A DNA stretch of 64,000 nucleotides from Acidimangrovimonas pyrenivorans (GCF_042643245.1 NZ_JBHRSK010000004.1:744001-808000), one strand, 5' to 3'; shown: positions 9,942 through 18,689, counted from the stretch's first letter. Made by a program: numbers and translations. The notes: a model not told the origin generated them from the letters alone.

Positions 9942-11231
9942 CTAGGAATCGAAGGCAAGGGACGGCAGCCACAGGGCAAGGTCCGGGAAGGCAAGAAGTA
10001 TCAGGATCATCAGGAAGATGACGGCCACGAACGGGATCGAGCCGAGGATCACGTCGCTGAGATCGCCCCCCTGGCGCACGCCCTGGACCACGTAGAGGTT
10101 CATGCCGATCGGTGGGGTGATCAGCGCCGCCTCGAGCAGCAGCGTCAGCACCACGCCGAACCAGATCGGGTCATAGCCCAGCGAGACCACGATCGGCACG
10201 ATGATCGGCACCGTCACAAGAAGGATCGAGAACCCCTCCATGAAGCAGCCAAGCACGAGGTAGAACAGCACGATCGCGATCATCAGCGCCAGCGGGCTGA
10301 GGTCGAGCGCGACCACCACGTCGACGATCTGCCGCGAGATGCCGAGAAAGGTCATCACGAAGTTCAGGATCAGCGCGGTCATGATGATCGCGGTGACCAT
10401 CGCGGTGGTGCGCATGGTGCCCTCGATCGCCTCGGAGAGCATCGGGATGGTGAGCTTCTTGTGGGTGGCGGCGAGGCCGAGCGCGCCGACCACGCCAAAC
10501 GCAGCGGCCTCGGTCGGGGTGGCGATGCCGACATAGATCGTGATCACCACCAGGCCGAAGATCATCAGCGGCGGAAACAGATCGGGGATGGCCCGGATCC
10601 GCCGCGCCCAGGTGGTCTTCACCGGCGTGCCGCCAGCCGCGGGCTTGATCAGGCAACCGCCGGCGATCAGCGCCATGAACATTGCAGCGAGAACGATACC
10701 CGGCAACATCCCGGCCATGTAGAGCCGCGGGATCGAGGTCTCGGTGAGCGCGCCGTAGACGATCAGCGACACCGAGGGCGGGATCAGGATGCCGAGCGTG
10801 CCGCCGGCCGCGAGCGAGCCGAGAAACAGCCGTGGGCTGTAGCCGTGCTTCTCGATTTCCGGCGCCGAGACGGTGCCGATGGTGGCCGCGGTCGCCACGC
10901 TCGATCCGGACGAGGCCGCGAACAGCGCGCAGGCGCCGATATTGGCGTGCATGGTGCCGCCGGGCAGCCACGACAGCCATTCGACCAGCGCGGCGTACAT
11001 CCGCTCGGCAATGCCGGCACGCAGCAGGATCTCGCCCAGCAGGATGAAGAACGGGATCGCCACCAGTGTGTCGGACGACATCGACTGCCAGGCGATCTCG
11101 CCGATCATCCGGTCGAGCGGCACCTCGGTGAAGAGCCAAATCAGCGCGTAGGCCAGCACGCCGAGCGATGCGGCAACCGAAACCGACAGCGCGAGCGCGC
11201 CGAGCAGGAGAAAGATCGTCGACGCAATCAT
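9942..11231 (-). CDS. TRAP transporter large permease DctM
   Basis: Large membrane subunit of a tripartite ATP-independent periplasmic transporter, 429 residues with about 12 hydrophobic spans. It belongs to the ion transporter superfamily and uses a sodium gradient for uptake. Family landmarks include VAIPFFILLGEILLRAG near 57-73, IPPSVSLIVYGALTE near 150 and the TPTEAAAFGVVGA loop near 220. It overlaps the DctQ gene by four bases (ATGA) and is followed nine bases later by the MaoC-like gene. Together with the DctQ and DctP proteins just upstream it makes a complete high-affinity importer. Confidence 0.95.
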   Translation of the reverse strand: MIASTIFLLLGALALSVSVAASLGVLAYALIWLFTEVPLDRMIGEIAWQSMSSDTLVAIPFFILLGEILLRAGIAERMYAALVEWLSWLPGGTMHANIGACALFAASSGSSVATAATIGTVSAPEIEKHGYSPRLFLGSLAAGGTLGILIPPSVSLIVYGALTETSIPRLYMAGMLPGIVLAAMFMALIAGGCLIKPAAGGTPVKTTWARRIRAIPDLFPPLMIFGLVVITIYVGIATPTEAAAFGVVGALGLAATHKKLTIPMLSEAIEGTMRTTAMVTAIIMTALILNFVMTFLGISRQIVDVVVALDLSPLALMIAIVLFYLVLGCFMEGFSILLVTVPIIVPIVVSLGYDPIWFGVVLTLLLEAALITPPIGMNLYVVQGVRQGGDLSDVILGSIPFVAVIFLMILILLAFPDLALWLPSLAFDS

Positions 11232-11854
11232 GACAGCTCTCCGGCGGTGGCAGGGCCGACGGCGTCGTCGGACGACACCGCGATGTGGGAAAGCTCCTGC
11301 GCCACCTCATCCGACGGCGACAGCATCGCAGCCGCGGCCTCGCCCTGCCCCACCCGCCATAGCGCCAGCGCACGCAGCGCGAGCGACAGCGAGGCGAGCA
11401 CGCTGGCGACCAGCCCGGCCGCCCACAGCCCCTGGGGAATGGCCAGGTAGCTGCGCAGCGGGGTGATCGAGCGTGCCCCCTCTTCGAAGGACTGCAGCGC
11501 CAGCGCGCAGGCCCGGTAGGCGATCAGCGCGAACACCAGCGTGAAAGCCCCCCAGGCCAGCACATCCAGCGCGAGCCGGACACGGCGTCCGAACAGGTTG
11601 CGCAGGATGTCGATGCGGATGTTGGCGCGTTGTAGGATCGCGAACGGAAACGCAAAGGTGGTGGTGACGGCGAAGACATAGGCCGTGATTTCGTCCACGC
11701 CGCCAAAGGAGTGGCTGAGAAATTTGCGCATCAGGGCCTCGACGGTGATGACGAACGACATCACGATGAGGGCAGAGCCGCAGACCCAGACCAGGAGCTG
11801 GGCGACGCGCTCAATCGTGCCGTGCCCGCGAAGCAGGAGTCGGTTCATCATCAC
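11228..11854 (-). CDS. TRAP transporter small permease DctQ
   Basis: Small membrane subunit of the TRAP importer, 208 residues with four predicted spans and the family pattern of an early FVITVEALMRKF segment near 38 and a mid-protein FPFAILQRANIRIDI segment near 75. It is somewhat longer than the common 160-190 residues because of a polar tail of about 40 residues rich in Ala, Glu and Ser. It lies 35 bases after the DctP stop and overlaps DctM by ATGA. DctQ proteins clamp and stabilise DctM; no separate substrate role is expected. Confidence 0.93.
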   Translation of the reverse strand: MMMNRLLLRGHGTIERVAQLLVWVCGSALIVMSFVITVEALMRKFLSHSFGGVDEITAYVFAVTTTFAFPFAILQRANIRIDILRNLFGRRVRLALDVLAWGAFTLVFALIAYRACALALQSFEEGARSITPLRSYLAIPQGLWAAGLVASVLASLSLALRALALWRVGQGEAAAAMLSPSDEVAQELSHIAVSSDDAVGPATAGELS

Positions 11855-11889
11855 CGTTTTCCCCTATTGAAGGTTCGGATCGGCGCGCC

Positions 11890-12933
11890 CTACGGCCGCG
11901 CCTCGACCCCGACGACGGCACCAGCGGTCTCGTTCCACCGGGTCGTGCAAGCTTCGCCGCAACGATCGGCGTAGCGCTTGAGCACGAAATCGGCGAGCAG
12001 CTGCTTGCGGATCGGATCGTCTTCCGGGCGCGCGGCCACCAGCTTCATGTTGGCCGGTTCGCCATAGCGGCATTCTTCGCCCTGGCCGGTCAGGCAGGCG
12101 ATCCCCTGCGCTTCGGAATCCGCCAGCGCGTCCCACGCCTTGTCGACGAACTTGTCGGCTTCGGCCTGGATCAGCGCCTGGGTGTCGGCATCGAGGCCGT
12201 TCCAGCGGCTCATGTTCATGGCAAGGAAGGCGATGCCGGCCGAAACCGGGGTTTCGTAGACGTATTTCACCACGTCCTGCCATTTCGCCGTATACATGCT
12301 GATGCCGCTCGACACGCCGCAGTCGATCACGCCACGCTGCAGCGCCGGCACCACATCGCCGAGCGGGATGGTGACGCTGACGCCGCCAAGACCCTCGGCC
12401 ATATCGCCAAGCGTGGTGGAATAGACCCGGATCTTGCGCCCTTTCAGGTCATCGAGGCCGGTGAACTCGTCGCGACAGACCAGGATCTGCGCCGGGAACG
12501 GGTAGCTCGCCAGCAGCTTCACGCCGTGGATCTGCTCGAACGCCGCGGCGACCACCGGCTCGTAGGCCTCAACCAGCTTTCGGTTTTCCGCGCTCGACCG
12601 CGAGACCAGGGCCAGGTCGATCCCCTCGAACACCGGGTCGCCCGAAGCAATGTAGGTGTAGGCGCCGAAGCCGGCATCGTAGACGCCGGTCTGCAGCAGC
12701 TTGACCGTCTCGAACCCTTTGAGGCCGAGATCGGTCATCGCCTGGATGTCGGCGGTGATCGCGCCGCCCGAGGCCTGCGGCAGCGCGACAGTCCAGAGCG
12801 GCGCCTCGTGCTCGGGAAACATCGCCCCGGTGCCCCAGGTGCCGACGACCTTGAAATGTTCTTCCGCCAAGGCGGCGGATCCTGCGCCCACCAACAGGCA
12901 GAACGCACCAACAGCAGTACCGAATCGTTTCAT
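11890..12933 (-). CDS. TRAP transporter substrate-binding protein DctP
   Basis: Periplasmic receptor of 347 residues, first gene of the 11-gene operon. Signal peptide MKRFGTAVGAFCLLVGAGSA, likely cleaved after ALA. The DctP hallmark DLKGRKIRVYST near residues 173-184 contains the conserved Arg that usually salt-bridges a ligand carboxylate, so an organic acid or a zwitterion is the likely ligand. The start at 12933 is supported by GGGGAGG six bases upstream; an in-frame ATG at 12963 lies too close to the putative operator. The ligand cannot be named from sequence. Confidence 0.93.
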   Translation of the reverse strand: MKRFGTAVGAFCLLVGAGSAALAEEHFKVVGTWGTGAMFPEHEAPLWTVALPQASGGAITADIQAMTDLGLKGFETVKLLQTGVYDAGFGAYTYIASGDPVFEGIDLALVSRSSAENRKLVEAYEPVVAAAFEQIHGVKLLASYPFPAQILVCRDEFTGLDDLKGRKIRVYSTTLGDMAEGLGGVSVTIPLGDVVPALQRGVIDCGVSSGISMYTAKWQDVVKYVYETPVSAGIAFLAMNMSRWNGLDADTQALIQAEADKFVDKAWDALADSEAQGIACLTGQGEECRYGEPANMKLVAARPEDDPIRKQLLADFVLKRYADRCGEACTTRWNETAGAVVGVEARP

Positions 12934-12980
12934 GGTGAACCTCCCCTGTGTCACTCCATGCAACGATCAGTCTCCATTTA

Positions 12981-12996
12981 TTTACATGTCTGTCAA
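12981..12996. promoter_or_regulatory. 16-base imperfect dyad, candidate TetR operator before the dctP operon
   Basis: TTTACATGTCTGTCAA is an imperfect inverted repeat (TTTACA and TGTCAA arms, one mismatch around a four-base centre) in the 66-base gap between the TetR stop and the dctP start. A nearly identical element, TTTACATGTATGTTAA, lies at 18616-18631 in a divergent promoter. The position, symmetry and recurrence suggest an operator for the adjacent TetR regulator. This is inference; the whole window was not searched exhaustively. Confidence 0.5.
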
Positions 12997-12999
12997 TCT

Positions 13000-13659
13000 T
13001 TATCCATCCGCTGGCGGCGCGCCCTCCCCGCCAACCCCCACCAGACCGCTCACAGAACGGACCGCCTGGGCCGCCATCGCGTCAGCCACGGCGGCAGCAT
13101 CCATCTGCCCGTCCGGGCGGAACCAGAACACCGCGTAGGACAGGATTCCCAGCACGCCAAAAGCGGCCATCGTGGGAGACCCGTCAGCAAACTCACCCGC
13201 CTTCTGCCCGGCCACGATCACATCCCGATACATACCGACGATCCGGCGCTGCAGCCGCAGGATATTGTCGCGCTGCTCATCCGACAGCTTTGCGGCATTG
13301 CGCAGCGGTCCGTAGAGAAACGCATTCACGAACGGGACAAAGGCGCGCCCGTCGAGCTCGTGGAAAACTTGCGCTCTGGCAATGCTATAGAGCTGCAAAC
13401 TTGGGTGAAGCGGCAGCGATTTCACGGCCACCTCCATCGCCGCGATCTCGTCTTGGATCGCCTTCTCCACCGCCTCGTAGACCAGTTGCTCCTTCGATGA
13501 GAAGTAGTGGTAGAGCGCCGGGTGGGTCAGCCCGAGGCTGGTCGCGATTTCCTTGATCCCGGTCGATTCCAGGCCGCGCTCAGAGAACACGCGCAGCGCC
13601 TCGGCCAGGATCGTTTCGCGGCGCTTCGAATAGCGCTTCGACTGCCTTGCTTCATCCAC
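13000..13659 (-). CDS. TetR/AcrR family transcriptional regulator
   Basis: One-component regulator of about 219 residues: N-terminal helix-turn-helix (ALRVFSERGLESTGIKEIA then LTHPALYHYFSSKEQLVYEAV, roughly residues 20-66) and an all-helical ligand domain. The start is uncertain. A GTG at 13659 has AGGAG seven bases upstream and gives a normal-length amino arm; in-frame ATGs at 13674 and 13683 lack a comparable site. It lies immediately upstream of, and co-directional with, the dctP operon and is divergent from the acyl-CoA ligase at 13825, so it is the likely local repressor, probably sensing a pathway intermediate or an acyl-CoA. Confidence 0.9.
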   Translation of the reverse strand: MDEARQSKRYSKRRETILAEALRVFSERGLESTGIKEIATSLGLTHPALYHYFSSKEQLVYEAVEKAIQDEIAAMEVAVKSLPLHPSLQLYSIARAQVFHELDGRAFVPFVNAFLYGPLRNAAKLSDEQRDNILRLQRRIVGMYRDVIVAGQKAGEFADGSPTMAAFGVLGILSYAVFWFRPDGQMDAAAVADAMAAQAVRSVSGLVGVGGEGAPPADG

Positions 13660-13789
13660 CGTCTCTCTCCTCATTGCCAGCATTGGTGCTGCCACAGTTA
13701 TCCCGGCCCGAACACCGAAAGGCAACATGTCACGGCGCCGCCGACAACGGGCCAGATTTCGACACTCTTGTAAACCTTATGGGTTCTGA

Positions 13790-13802
13790 TAGAAGGTTTC
13801 TA
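13790..13802. promoter_or_regulatory. 13-base palindrome in the TetR/acyl-CoA ligase divergent promoter
   Basis: TAGAAGGTTTCTA (perfect five-base arms around GGT) sits 22 bases before the ligase ATG at 13825. Overlapping it, AAACCTT at 13772-13778 and AAGGTTT at 13793-13799 form a wider seven-base inverted pair, and TCTACATAGCTGTCGG at 13799-13814 matches the dyad at 12981 in 11 of 16 positions. This is a plausible autoregulatory operator region, but no binding protein is proven. Confidence 0.35.
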
Positions 13803-13824
13803 CATAGCTGTCGGGAGACGCCAA

Positions 13825-15453
13825 ATGCCGACTCTTCCCCGCCCCACACCGGACCGATTCGCGGCCGCGCGCGCGCGAACGCGCGCGCTTGGTGACACCT
13901 TTCCGCTTCAGTCGATCGGCAGCGCGGTCTCCGAGGCCTGCGCCCGCTATCCCGACCGGATGGCGATCGAGGTGTTCGAACGCGGTGAGCGGGCAACCTT
14001 CGCCGCATTCGAGGCGCTGACCCACCGCTATGCCCAGGCGCTCACGCGCATGGGCATAGCCAAGGGCGACCGCGTTGGCCTGATGCTGCCTAACCGGCTG
14101 GCCTACCCGGCGCTGTTTATCGCGCTCGCCCGGCTCGGGGCGGTGCACGTGCCGGTAAACACCCGCTACACAGCCGACGAGATCGCCTATGTGCTGGGCG
14201 ATTCCGGCGCCCGGCTACTGCTGCATGACGGCCAGTTCGCCAAGGTGGTCGCGGGCCTGCCCGAAGACCTGCGCCGCCGCCTTGCCGTTGCCGACATCGC
14301 CGAAGGCGACGGTGCGTTCGACCGGATCGCCGCGGCAAGCCCCGAGACGCCGTTGGCCTCCGGCCCCGCCGGCCCCGACGACCTGGCCAACATCCAGTAC
14401 ACCTCGGGCACCACCGGTTTTCCGAAAGGCTGCATGCTCACGCATGATTACTGGCTGGTGCTCGCCCGAGCGGCGCTCGCCTGGGACGCCGCGCCTGCGG
14501 GGCGGATCCTGTCGGCACAGCCCTATTTCTACATGGACCCGCAATGGATCACCCTGAAAGCGCTGCTGAGCGGCGCGACGCTGGTGATCGCGCCGGGCCT
14601 GTCGTCGTCGCGGTTCCTGGGCTGGCTCATCGACCACAACATCGAATGGTGCATGTTCCCGCTTCTGATGACGCGCCAGCCGGAACGACCTGAGGAAGCG
14701 CAGACCGCACTGAAACAGGTGGCGACCTTCGGCTGGCCGCCGGAAACCTGCCGTGATTTCCGCCGCCGCTTCGGCGTCACCGCGCGCGAGGCCTTCGGAA
14801 TGACCGAGATCGGTCTCGGCACCTGGATGCCACCGGAGCTCGACGAGATGTACGCTTCCGGCAGCGTCGGCTTCGCCGCGCCGTGTCGCGAAACCACGAT
14901 CCGTAACGAGGCCGGCGCGCCGGTGGCCACCGGCGAGACCGGCGAGCTCTGGGTGCGCGGCCGGTCGATCTTCCAGGGCTACTGGAACCGCCCCGAGGCC
15001 AATGCCGAGGCGTTCCGCGAGGGCCGCTGGTTCCGCACCGGGGACCTGTTTCGCAAAGACGCGGACGGGTTCCTCTATCTCGTCGGCCGGCTGAAGGACA
15101 TGATCCGCCGCTCGCAGGAAAACATCGCGGCGCGCGAGGTCGAGGCTGTGATCTGCGCCCTGCCCGGGATCGAAGACGCCGCTGCGGTGCCGGTGCCCGA
15201 TCCGGTGCGGGGCGAAGAGGTAAAACTCTACGTCCAGCTCAAGCCCGGCACCCGGCGCGACGCGATGCCGGTCGAGCTGATCCTCGACCACGCCCGCGCG
15301 CATCTCGCGAAATTCAAGGTGCCGCGCTACCTAGCCTATGTGGAGGGCTTCCCGCGCACGCCGTCAAACAAGATTGAGAAAAAGGCGCTGCTGGCAGGCG
15401 TCGACGACCTGCGCTTCGGCGCGTTCGACGCGGTAGAGGGCATCTGGCGCTGA
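13825..15453 (+). CDS. AMP-forming acyl-CoA ligase (class I adenylate-forming enzyme)
   Basis: A 542-residue adenylating enzyme that activates a carboxylic acid with ATP and CoA. The P-loop YTSGTTGFPKG is near residue 192, the GMTEIGLG motif near 328, the hinge GRLKDMIRRSQENIAARE near 425 and the C-terminal catalytic Lys in NKIEKKAL near 515. The hinge wording resembles crotonobetaine/carnitine-CoA ligases (CaiC) and cyclohexanecarboxylate-CoA ligases rather than long-chain FadD, so a short, polar or cyclic acid is more likely than a fatty acid. It is transcribed away from the TetR gene and is separated by only nine bases from the convergent M20 gene. Confidence 0.9.
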   Translation: MPTLPRPTPDRFAAARARTRALGDTFPLQSIGSAVSEACARYPDRMAIEVFERGERATFAAFEALTHRYAQALTRMGIAKGDRVGLMLPNRLAYPALFIALARLGAVHVPVNTRYTADEIAYVLGDSGARLLLHDGQFAKVVAGLPEDLRRRLAVADIAEGDGAFDRIAAASPETPLASGPAGPDDLANIQYTSGTTGFPKGCMLTHDYWLVLARAALAWDAAPAGRILSAQPYFYMDPQWITLKALLSGATLVIAPGLSSSRFLGWLIDHNIEWCMFPLLMTRQPERPEEAQTALKQVATFGWPPETCRDFRRRFGVTAREAFGMTEIGLGTWMPPELDEMYASGSVGFAAPCRETTIRNEAGAPVATGETGELWVRGRSIFQGYWNRPEANAEAFREGRWFRTGDLFRKDADGFLYLVGRLKDMIRRSQENIAAREVEAVICALPGIEDAAAVPVPDPVRGEEVKLYVQLKPGTRRDAMPVELILDHARAHLAKFKVPRYLAYVEGFPRTPSNKIEKKALLAGVDDLRFGAFDAVEGIWR

Positions 15454-15461
15454 GGCGCTGG

Positions 15462-16613
15462 CTAGCCGAGAAAGTCTCTCAGGATCCGGTTGAACAGCCG
15501 CGCACCGATGCAAATCAGATCGTCGGGGAAATCGTAGTCGGGGTTGTGCAGATGTGGGCGGCTTTCGCCCGCGCCGAGCAGGAACAGCGCGATCTTGCTG
15601 TCACCCTTGCCGAACCTGCCGAAATCCTCCGAGCCGCGCAACGGCAGCTCGCCGGCATCGAAAGCGATCCCTTCCGCCTCCAGCGCGCGGCGCACATGGG
15701 CGGCTGCCTCGGGATCATTGGTGCAGTCGGCAAACACGTTGTCATATTCGATCTCGACACCGAGCCCGGCCTCTGCTGCCGCCTTGCGTGCGAGCTGCTC
15801 CGCCTCGAGGCGCAACGCCTCCATGCGGCTGTCGGTCAGGCTGCGCAGGGTGAGCCAGACCTCACCGTCGCCCGGCGAAATGCCGAAGACCGGCTCGCCG
15901 ATCTCGACATGGGTGATCGTGGTCATCGCGAAATCCGGCGACGGCAGCGCACCGCTGCCGAGGCTGACCAGCTCGGGCAGGAGCTTCAGCACGGCCGGTA
16001 TCGGCGAGACCCCCGTTTCAGGCATCGAGGCGTGGGCGGTGCGCCCGGCGAAAATGATCTTCATCCCGCGCGAGGCACAGGTGACGGGCCCATCCGTCAG
16101 CGCGACCTTCCCCAGGGGCATGCCGGGCATGTTGTGGTAGGCGAAAACAAAATCCGGCTTGATCGCGACAAAACCGTCGTCGGCGACCACCGCGGCGGCA
16201 CCGGCGCCGTTTTCCTCGGCAGGCTGGAACATCAGCACCGCCCGCCCCCGTCGCGGCCGCTGCCGTGACACCCCGCGCGCGAGTGCCATCAACGTGGTCA
16301 TGTGCCCGTCATGGCCGCAGTGGTGCCCCTTGCCGGGCACCTGCGACCGATACGGAAGATCGGCGGTGTCCTCGATCGCCAGACCGTCCAGCTCGGCCCG
16401 GAACATCACCGTGGGACCGAGCTCGGCACCCTCGTAGACGGCCGCCACACCATGCCCGCCGAGGCCGTCGATGATATGGTCGGGGCGGGTCGCCATCAGC
16501 GCCGCCTTCACCTCGCGTGCGGTCTCGACCTCCTCGCCGGACAGCTCCGGCAGGGTGTGCAGCTTGCGCCGCCAGGCCACCAATTCCACCACATCTTCAT
16601 TCGTCAGAAACAT
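15462..16613 (-). CDS. M20 family amidohydrolase next to ornithine cyclodeaminase
   Basis: Second M20D-type metallo-amidohydrolase of the window, 383 residues. Motifs in order: RAELDGLAI near 75, GHHCGHDGHMT near 95 (the Cys-Gly-His metal motif), PAEENG near 130, GSEDFGRF near 325 and LHNPDYDFPDD near 355. The start at 16613 has GGAGAGG seven bases upstream; the open frame extends to 16712 but those residues overlap the cyclodeaminase gene and look unlike the family. Its first 17 bases overlap the end of that gene, so the two are translationally coupled. An N-acyl-ornithine or related conjugate is an attractive substrate, by context only. Confidence 0.9.
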   Translation of the reverse strand: MFLTNEDVVELVAWRRKLHTLPELSGEEVETAREVKAALMATRPDHIIDGLGGHGVAAVYEGAELGPTVMFRAELDGLAIEDTADLPYRSQVPGKGHHCGHDGHMTTLMALARGVSRQRPRRGRAVLMFQPAEENGAGAAAVVADDGFVAIKPDFVFAYHNMPGMPLGKVALTDGPVTCASRGMKIIFAGRTAHASMPETGVSPIPAVLKLLPELVSLGSGALPSPDFAMTTITHVEIGEPVFGISPGDGEVWLTLRSLTDSRMEALRLEAEQLARKAAAEAGLGVEIEYDNVFADCTNDPEAAAHVRRALEAEGIAFDAGELPLRGSEDFGRFGKGDSKIALFLLGAGESRPHLHNPDYDFPDDLICIGARLFNRILRDFLG

Positions 16614-17715
16614 CTGCCAGCCTCTCCTGGGAATTGCATCGTCTGGCGGGCACCGCCGCCTCATTGCGCGCTCGGGCCCGCAACAGCATGCCAAGAAGAT
16701 CCCGCGGCTCATCAGGGTCCGCCACCAGGTCTAGACGCTCACTGAACGGGCCCGCGGTGATGCGGTCGTGGACGTAGCGCAGCGCCGAGAAATCCTCGAT
16801 CGCAAAGCCGACGCTGTCAAACAGGGCGATCTGATCGGCGCCCGACCGCCCCCGCGTCGCGCCGGTGACGACCTGCCAGAGCTCGATGACCGGGTGGTCG
16901 GTGGCCAGCTGCTGGATCTCGCCTTCGATCCGCGTCTGCGGCAGATACTCAACGAAGATCTCCGCGCGCCGCAGGATGTCGGGATGCACCTCGGTCTTGC
17001 CGGGACAGTCGCCGCCGATCGCGTTGATGTGCCCCCCCGGCCCGATCATGTTGTCGCCGAGGATGGTTCCGTGCTGCTTGTCGGCCGTGCATGTGGTGAC
17101 GATCTGCGCCCCCTCGACCGCTGCTTCGCCCGAGCGGCTGGGCACCACCTTCCGTCCGCTGCCGGCGAGGTTTCGCACGGCTTTCTCCGTCGCAGCCGGG
17201 TCGATATCGTAGAGCCGCACCGTGTCGATGCCCGGTACCGCCTTGAAGGCGATCGCCTGGAATTCGCACTGCGCGCCGTTGCCGATCATGCCCATGGTCC
17301 TGCTGCCTTTCGGCGCCAAGTGCCTTGCCGCCACCGCCGACTTCGCCGCCGTGCGGAGCGCAGTGAGGATTGTCAACTCTGACAACAGCACCGGATAGCC
17401 GGTTTCCACGTCCGCCAGCACGCAGAATGCGGCGACCGTCTGCTTGCCGCTGCGGGCGTTCTTCGGGTGACCGTTCACGTATTTGAAGCTGTAGAACCGG
17501 CCGTCGCTGGTCGGCATCAGCTCGATCACTCCGCCCGGCGAATGCGCAGCGACGCGTTGTGTCTTGTCGAAGTCTTGCCAGCGCCGGTAGTCGTCTTCGA
17601 TGTAGCCCGCGAGCTCGATGAGAAACCGCTCGACACCGATTCCGAGCACAAGCTTCATCATGTGGTCCACGCTCACGAAAGGCACCGAGCTGAGCGGCTT
17701 CGCGGTGATCTGCAT
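16597..17715 (-). CDS. ocd: ornithine cyclodeaminase
   Basis: NAD-dependent enzyme that converts L-ornithine to L-proline and ammonia, 372 residues. It has the Pseudomonas-type layout: GVIELMPTSDGRFYSFKYVNGHPKN near residues 63-87, the Rossmann motif MGMIGNGAQCEFQ near 141-153 and the catalytic-Asp segment INAIGGDCPGKTE near 222-234. EIQQLATDHPVIELWQVV and DSVGFAIEDFSALRY follow as in characterised enzymes, so I favour true ornithine cyclodeaminase over the alanine dehydrogenase or mu-crystallin branches. It overlaps the M20 gene and lies 51 bases after the alpha/beta hydrolase stop; the three are likely one operon starting at 18573. Confidence 0.9.
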   Translation of the reverse strand: MQITAKPLSSVPFVSVDHMMKLVLGIGVERFLIELAGYIEDDYRRWQDFDKTQRVAAHSPGGVIELMPTSDGRFYSFKYVNGHPKNARSGKQTVAAFCVLADVETGYPVLLSELTILTALRTAAKSAVAARHLAPKGSRTMGMIGNGAQCEFQAIAFKAVPGIDTVRLYDIDPAATEKAVRNLAGSGRKVVPSRSGEAAVEGAQIVTTCTADKQHGTILGDNMIGPGGHINAIGGDCPGKTEVHPDILRRAEIFVEYLPQTRIEGEIQQLATDHPVIELWQVVTGATRGRSGADQIALFDSVGFAIEDFSALRYVHDRITAGPFSERLDLVADPDEPRDLLGMLLRARARNEAAVPARRCNSQERLADVSDE

Positions 17716-17766
17716 GTGTGGAGAAACCTTTTGTGTCGGGCGGACACTTGGCCCGCCCGGGGCATT

Positions 17767-18573
17767 TCAGCCGGCGACGGCGTCCAGGTGGGCGCGCAGC
17801 CGGTCGGCCAACAGCTCGGGCGCCTCGGCATTCGGTTGATGGCCGAGGCCGTCGAAGATCTCGAGTTTGCTGTCGCGGATGCCTTCGGCGATGATCCTGG
17901 ATTTTGCTGGTGGGTTCGCCCCGTCGAGTTCACCAACGAAGACATAGGTCGGGCAGGCGACATGCGGCAGCATGTGACGGATGTCGACCCGGCGCAGGAT
18001 CGGCGCCGAAGCGCGCGCCACCGCCGGGCCGTCATTGTCGATAATCCGCGCCCGTTCGCGGGCCACGTCGTCGGCCCGGGCTGGGTCGGTCCGGAACGGT
18101 TCGCCATAGAGGATCGGCATCAGCCCGTCGACCACGCTCGCGGGATCGACCGCATAGCCATCCAGCAAGAGATTTTCGTATTTCATCACCTTCTCGATCG
18201 GCTCCGCCTCGGCAGAGGCCCCGCCGATCGCCAGAGATTTGAACCGCGCCGGCATCTGCGCCGCGAGCCGGATACCCACCACCCCGCCGACCGACATGCC
18301 GACCCAATGGAACCGGTCGATGCCGAGGGCGTCGGCCACGCCGATCACGTCGTGGCAGAGGTTGTCGACATCATAACCGCCAAGCGGCTTGCCGCTGCGC
18401 CCCATGCCACGCCAGTCGATCGTGATGCAGCGGTACCGGTCGGCGAGGCGTTGGATCTGCCGCTCATACATCCGACCGCTGAAGAACAGCGCATGGGTGA
18501 ACAGGACCACCTCTTCGCCGGCGCCAAATTCCTCGACGAAAAGAGCCGCCCCATTAACATGCATCAGTGCCAT
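17767..18573 (-). CDS. alpha/beta hydrolase
   Basis: Serine hydrolase of 268 residues with a complete catalytic triad visible: nucleophile Ser in GMSVGG near residue 93, Asp in GELDGANP near 219 and His in GLGHQPNAE near 246. The oxyanion segment is FTHALFFSG near 25. The overall shape resembles the 3-oxoadipate enol-lactonase/haloperoxidase-like group (THALFFSGRMYE, DWRGMGRSGKP), which acts on esters and lactones. First gene of the leftward operon with ornithine cyclodeaminase and M20 amidohydrolase; its promoter region is shared with the rightward acyl-CoA ligase and contains the dyad at 18616. Confidence 0.88.
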   Translation of the reverse strand: MALMHVNGAALFVEEFGAGEEVVLFTHALFFSGRMYERQIQRLADRYRCITIDWRGMGRSGKPLGGYDVDNLCHDVIGVADALGIDRFHWVGMSVGGVVGIRLAAQMPARFKSLAIGGASAEAEPIEKVMKYENLLLDGYAVDPASVVDGLMPILYGEPFRTDPARADDVARERARIIDNDGPAVARASAPILRRVDIRHMLPHVACPTYVFVGELDGANPPAKSRIIAEGIRDSKLEIFDGLGHQPNAEAPELLADRLRAHLDAVAG

Positions 18574-18615
18574 TGAGACCTCACGTGCTGCAGTGTGTCA
18601 TTCCGGTTGCCGTTT

Positions 18616-18631
18616 TTTACATGTATGTTAA
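18616..18631. promoter_or_regulatory. second copy of the 16-base dyad, divergent promoter
   Basis: TTTACATGTATGTTAA lies in the 116-base gap between the divergent alpha/beta hydrolase and acyl-CoA ligase genes. It differs from the element at 12981-12996 at only two of sixteen positions and keeps the same near-palindromic arms. Shared by two transcription units, it is a candidate operator linking this locus to the TetR gene at 13000. Confidence 0.5.
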
Positions 18632-18689
18632 TTTCGGCCGATGGTCAATCGCCATTACGGCGCAACACGGATGTCAAAGGTCGACATAT

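Noticed and set aside
16614..16712. An extended amino end for the M20 enzyme at 15462
   Set aside because: The added residues overlap the ornithine cyclodeaminase gene, have no ribosome site and are unlike the family; the ATG at 16613 has GGAGAGG upstream.
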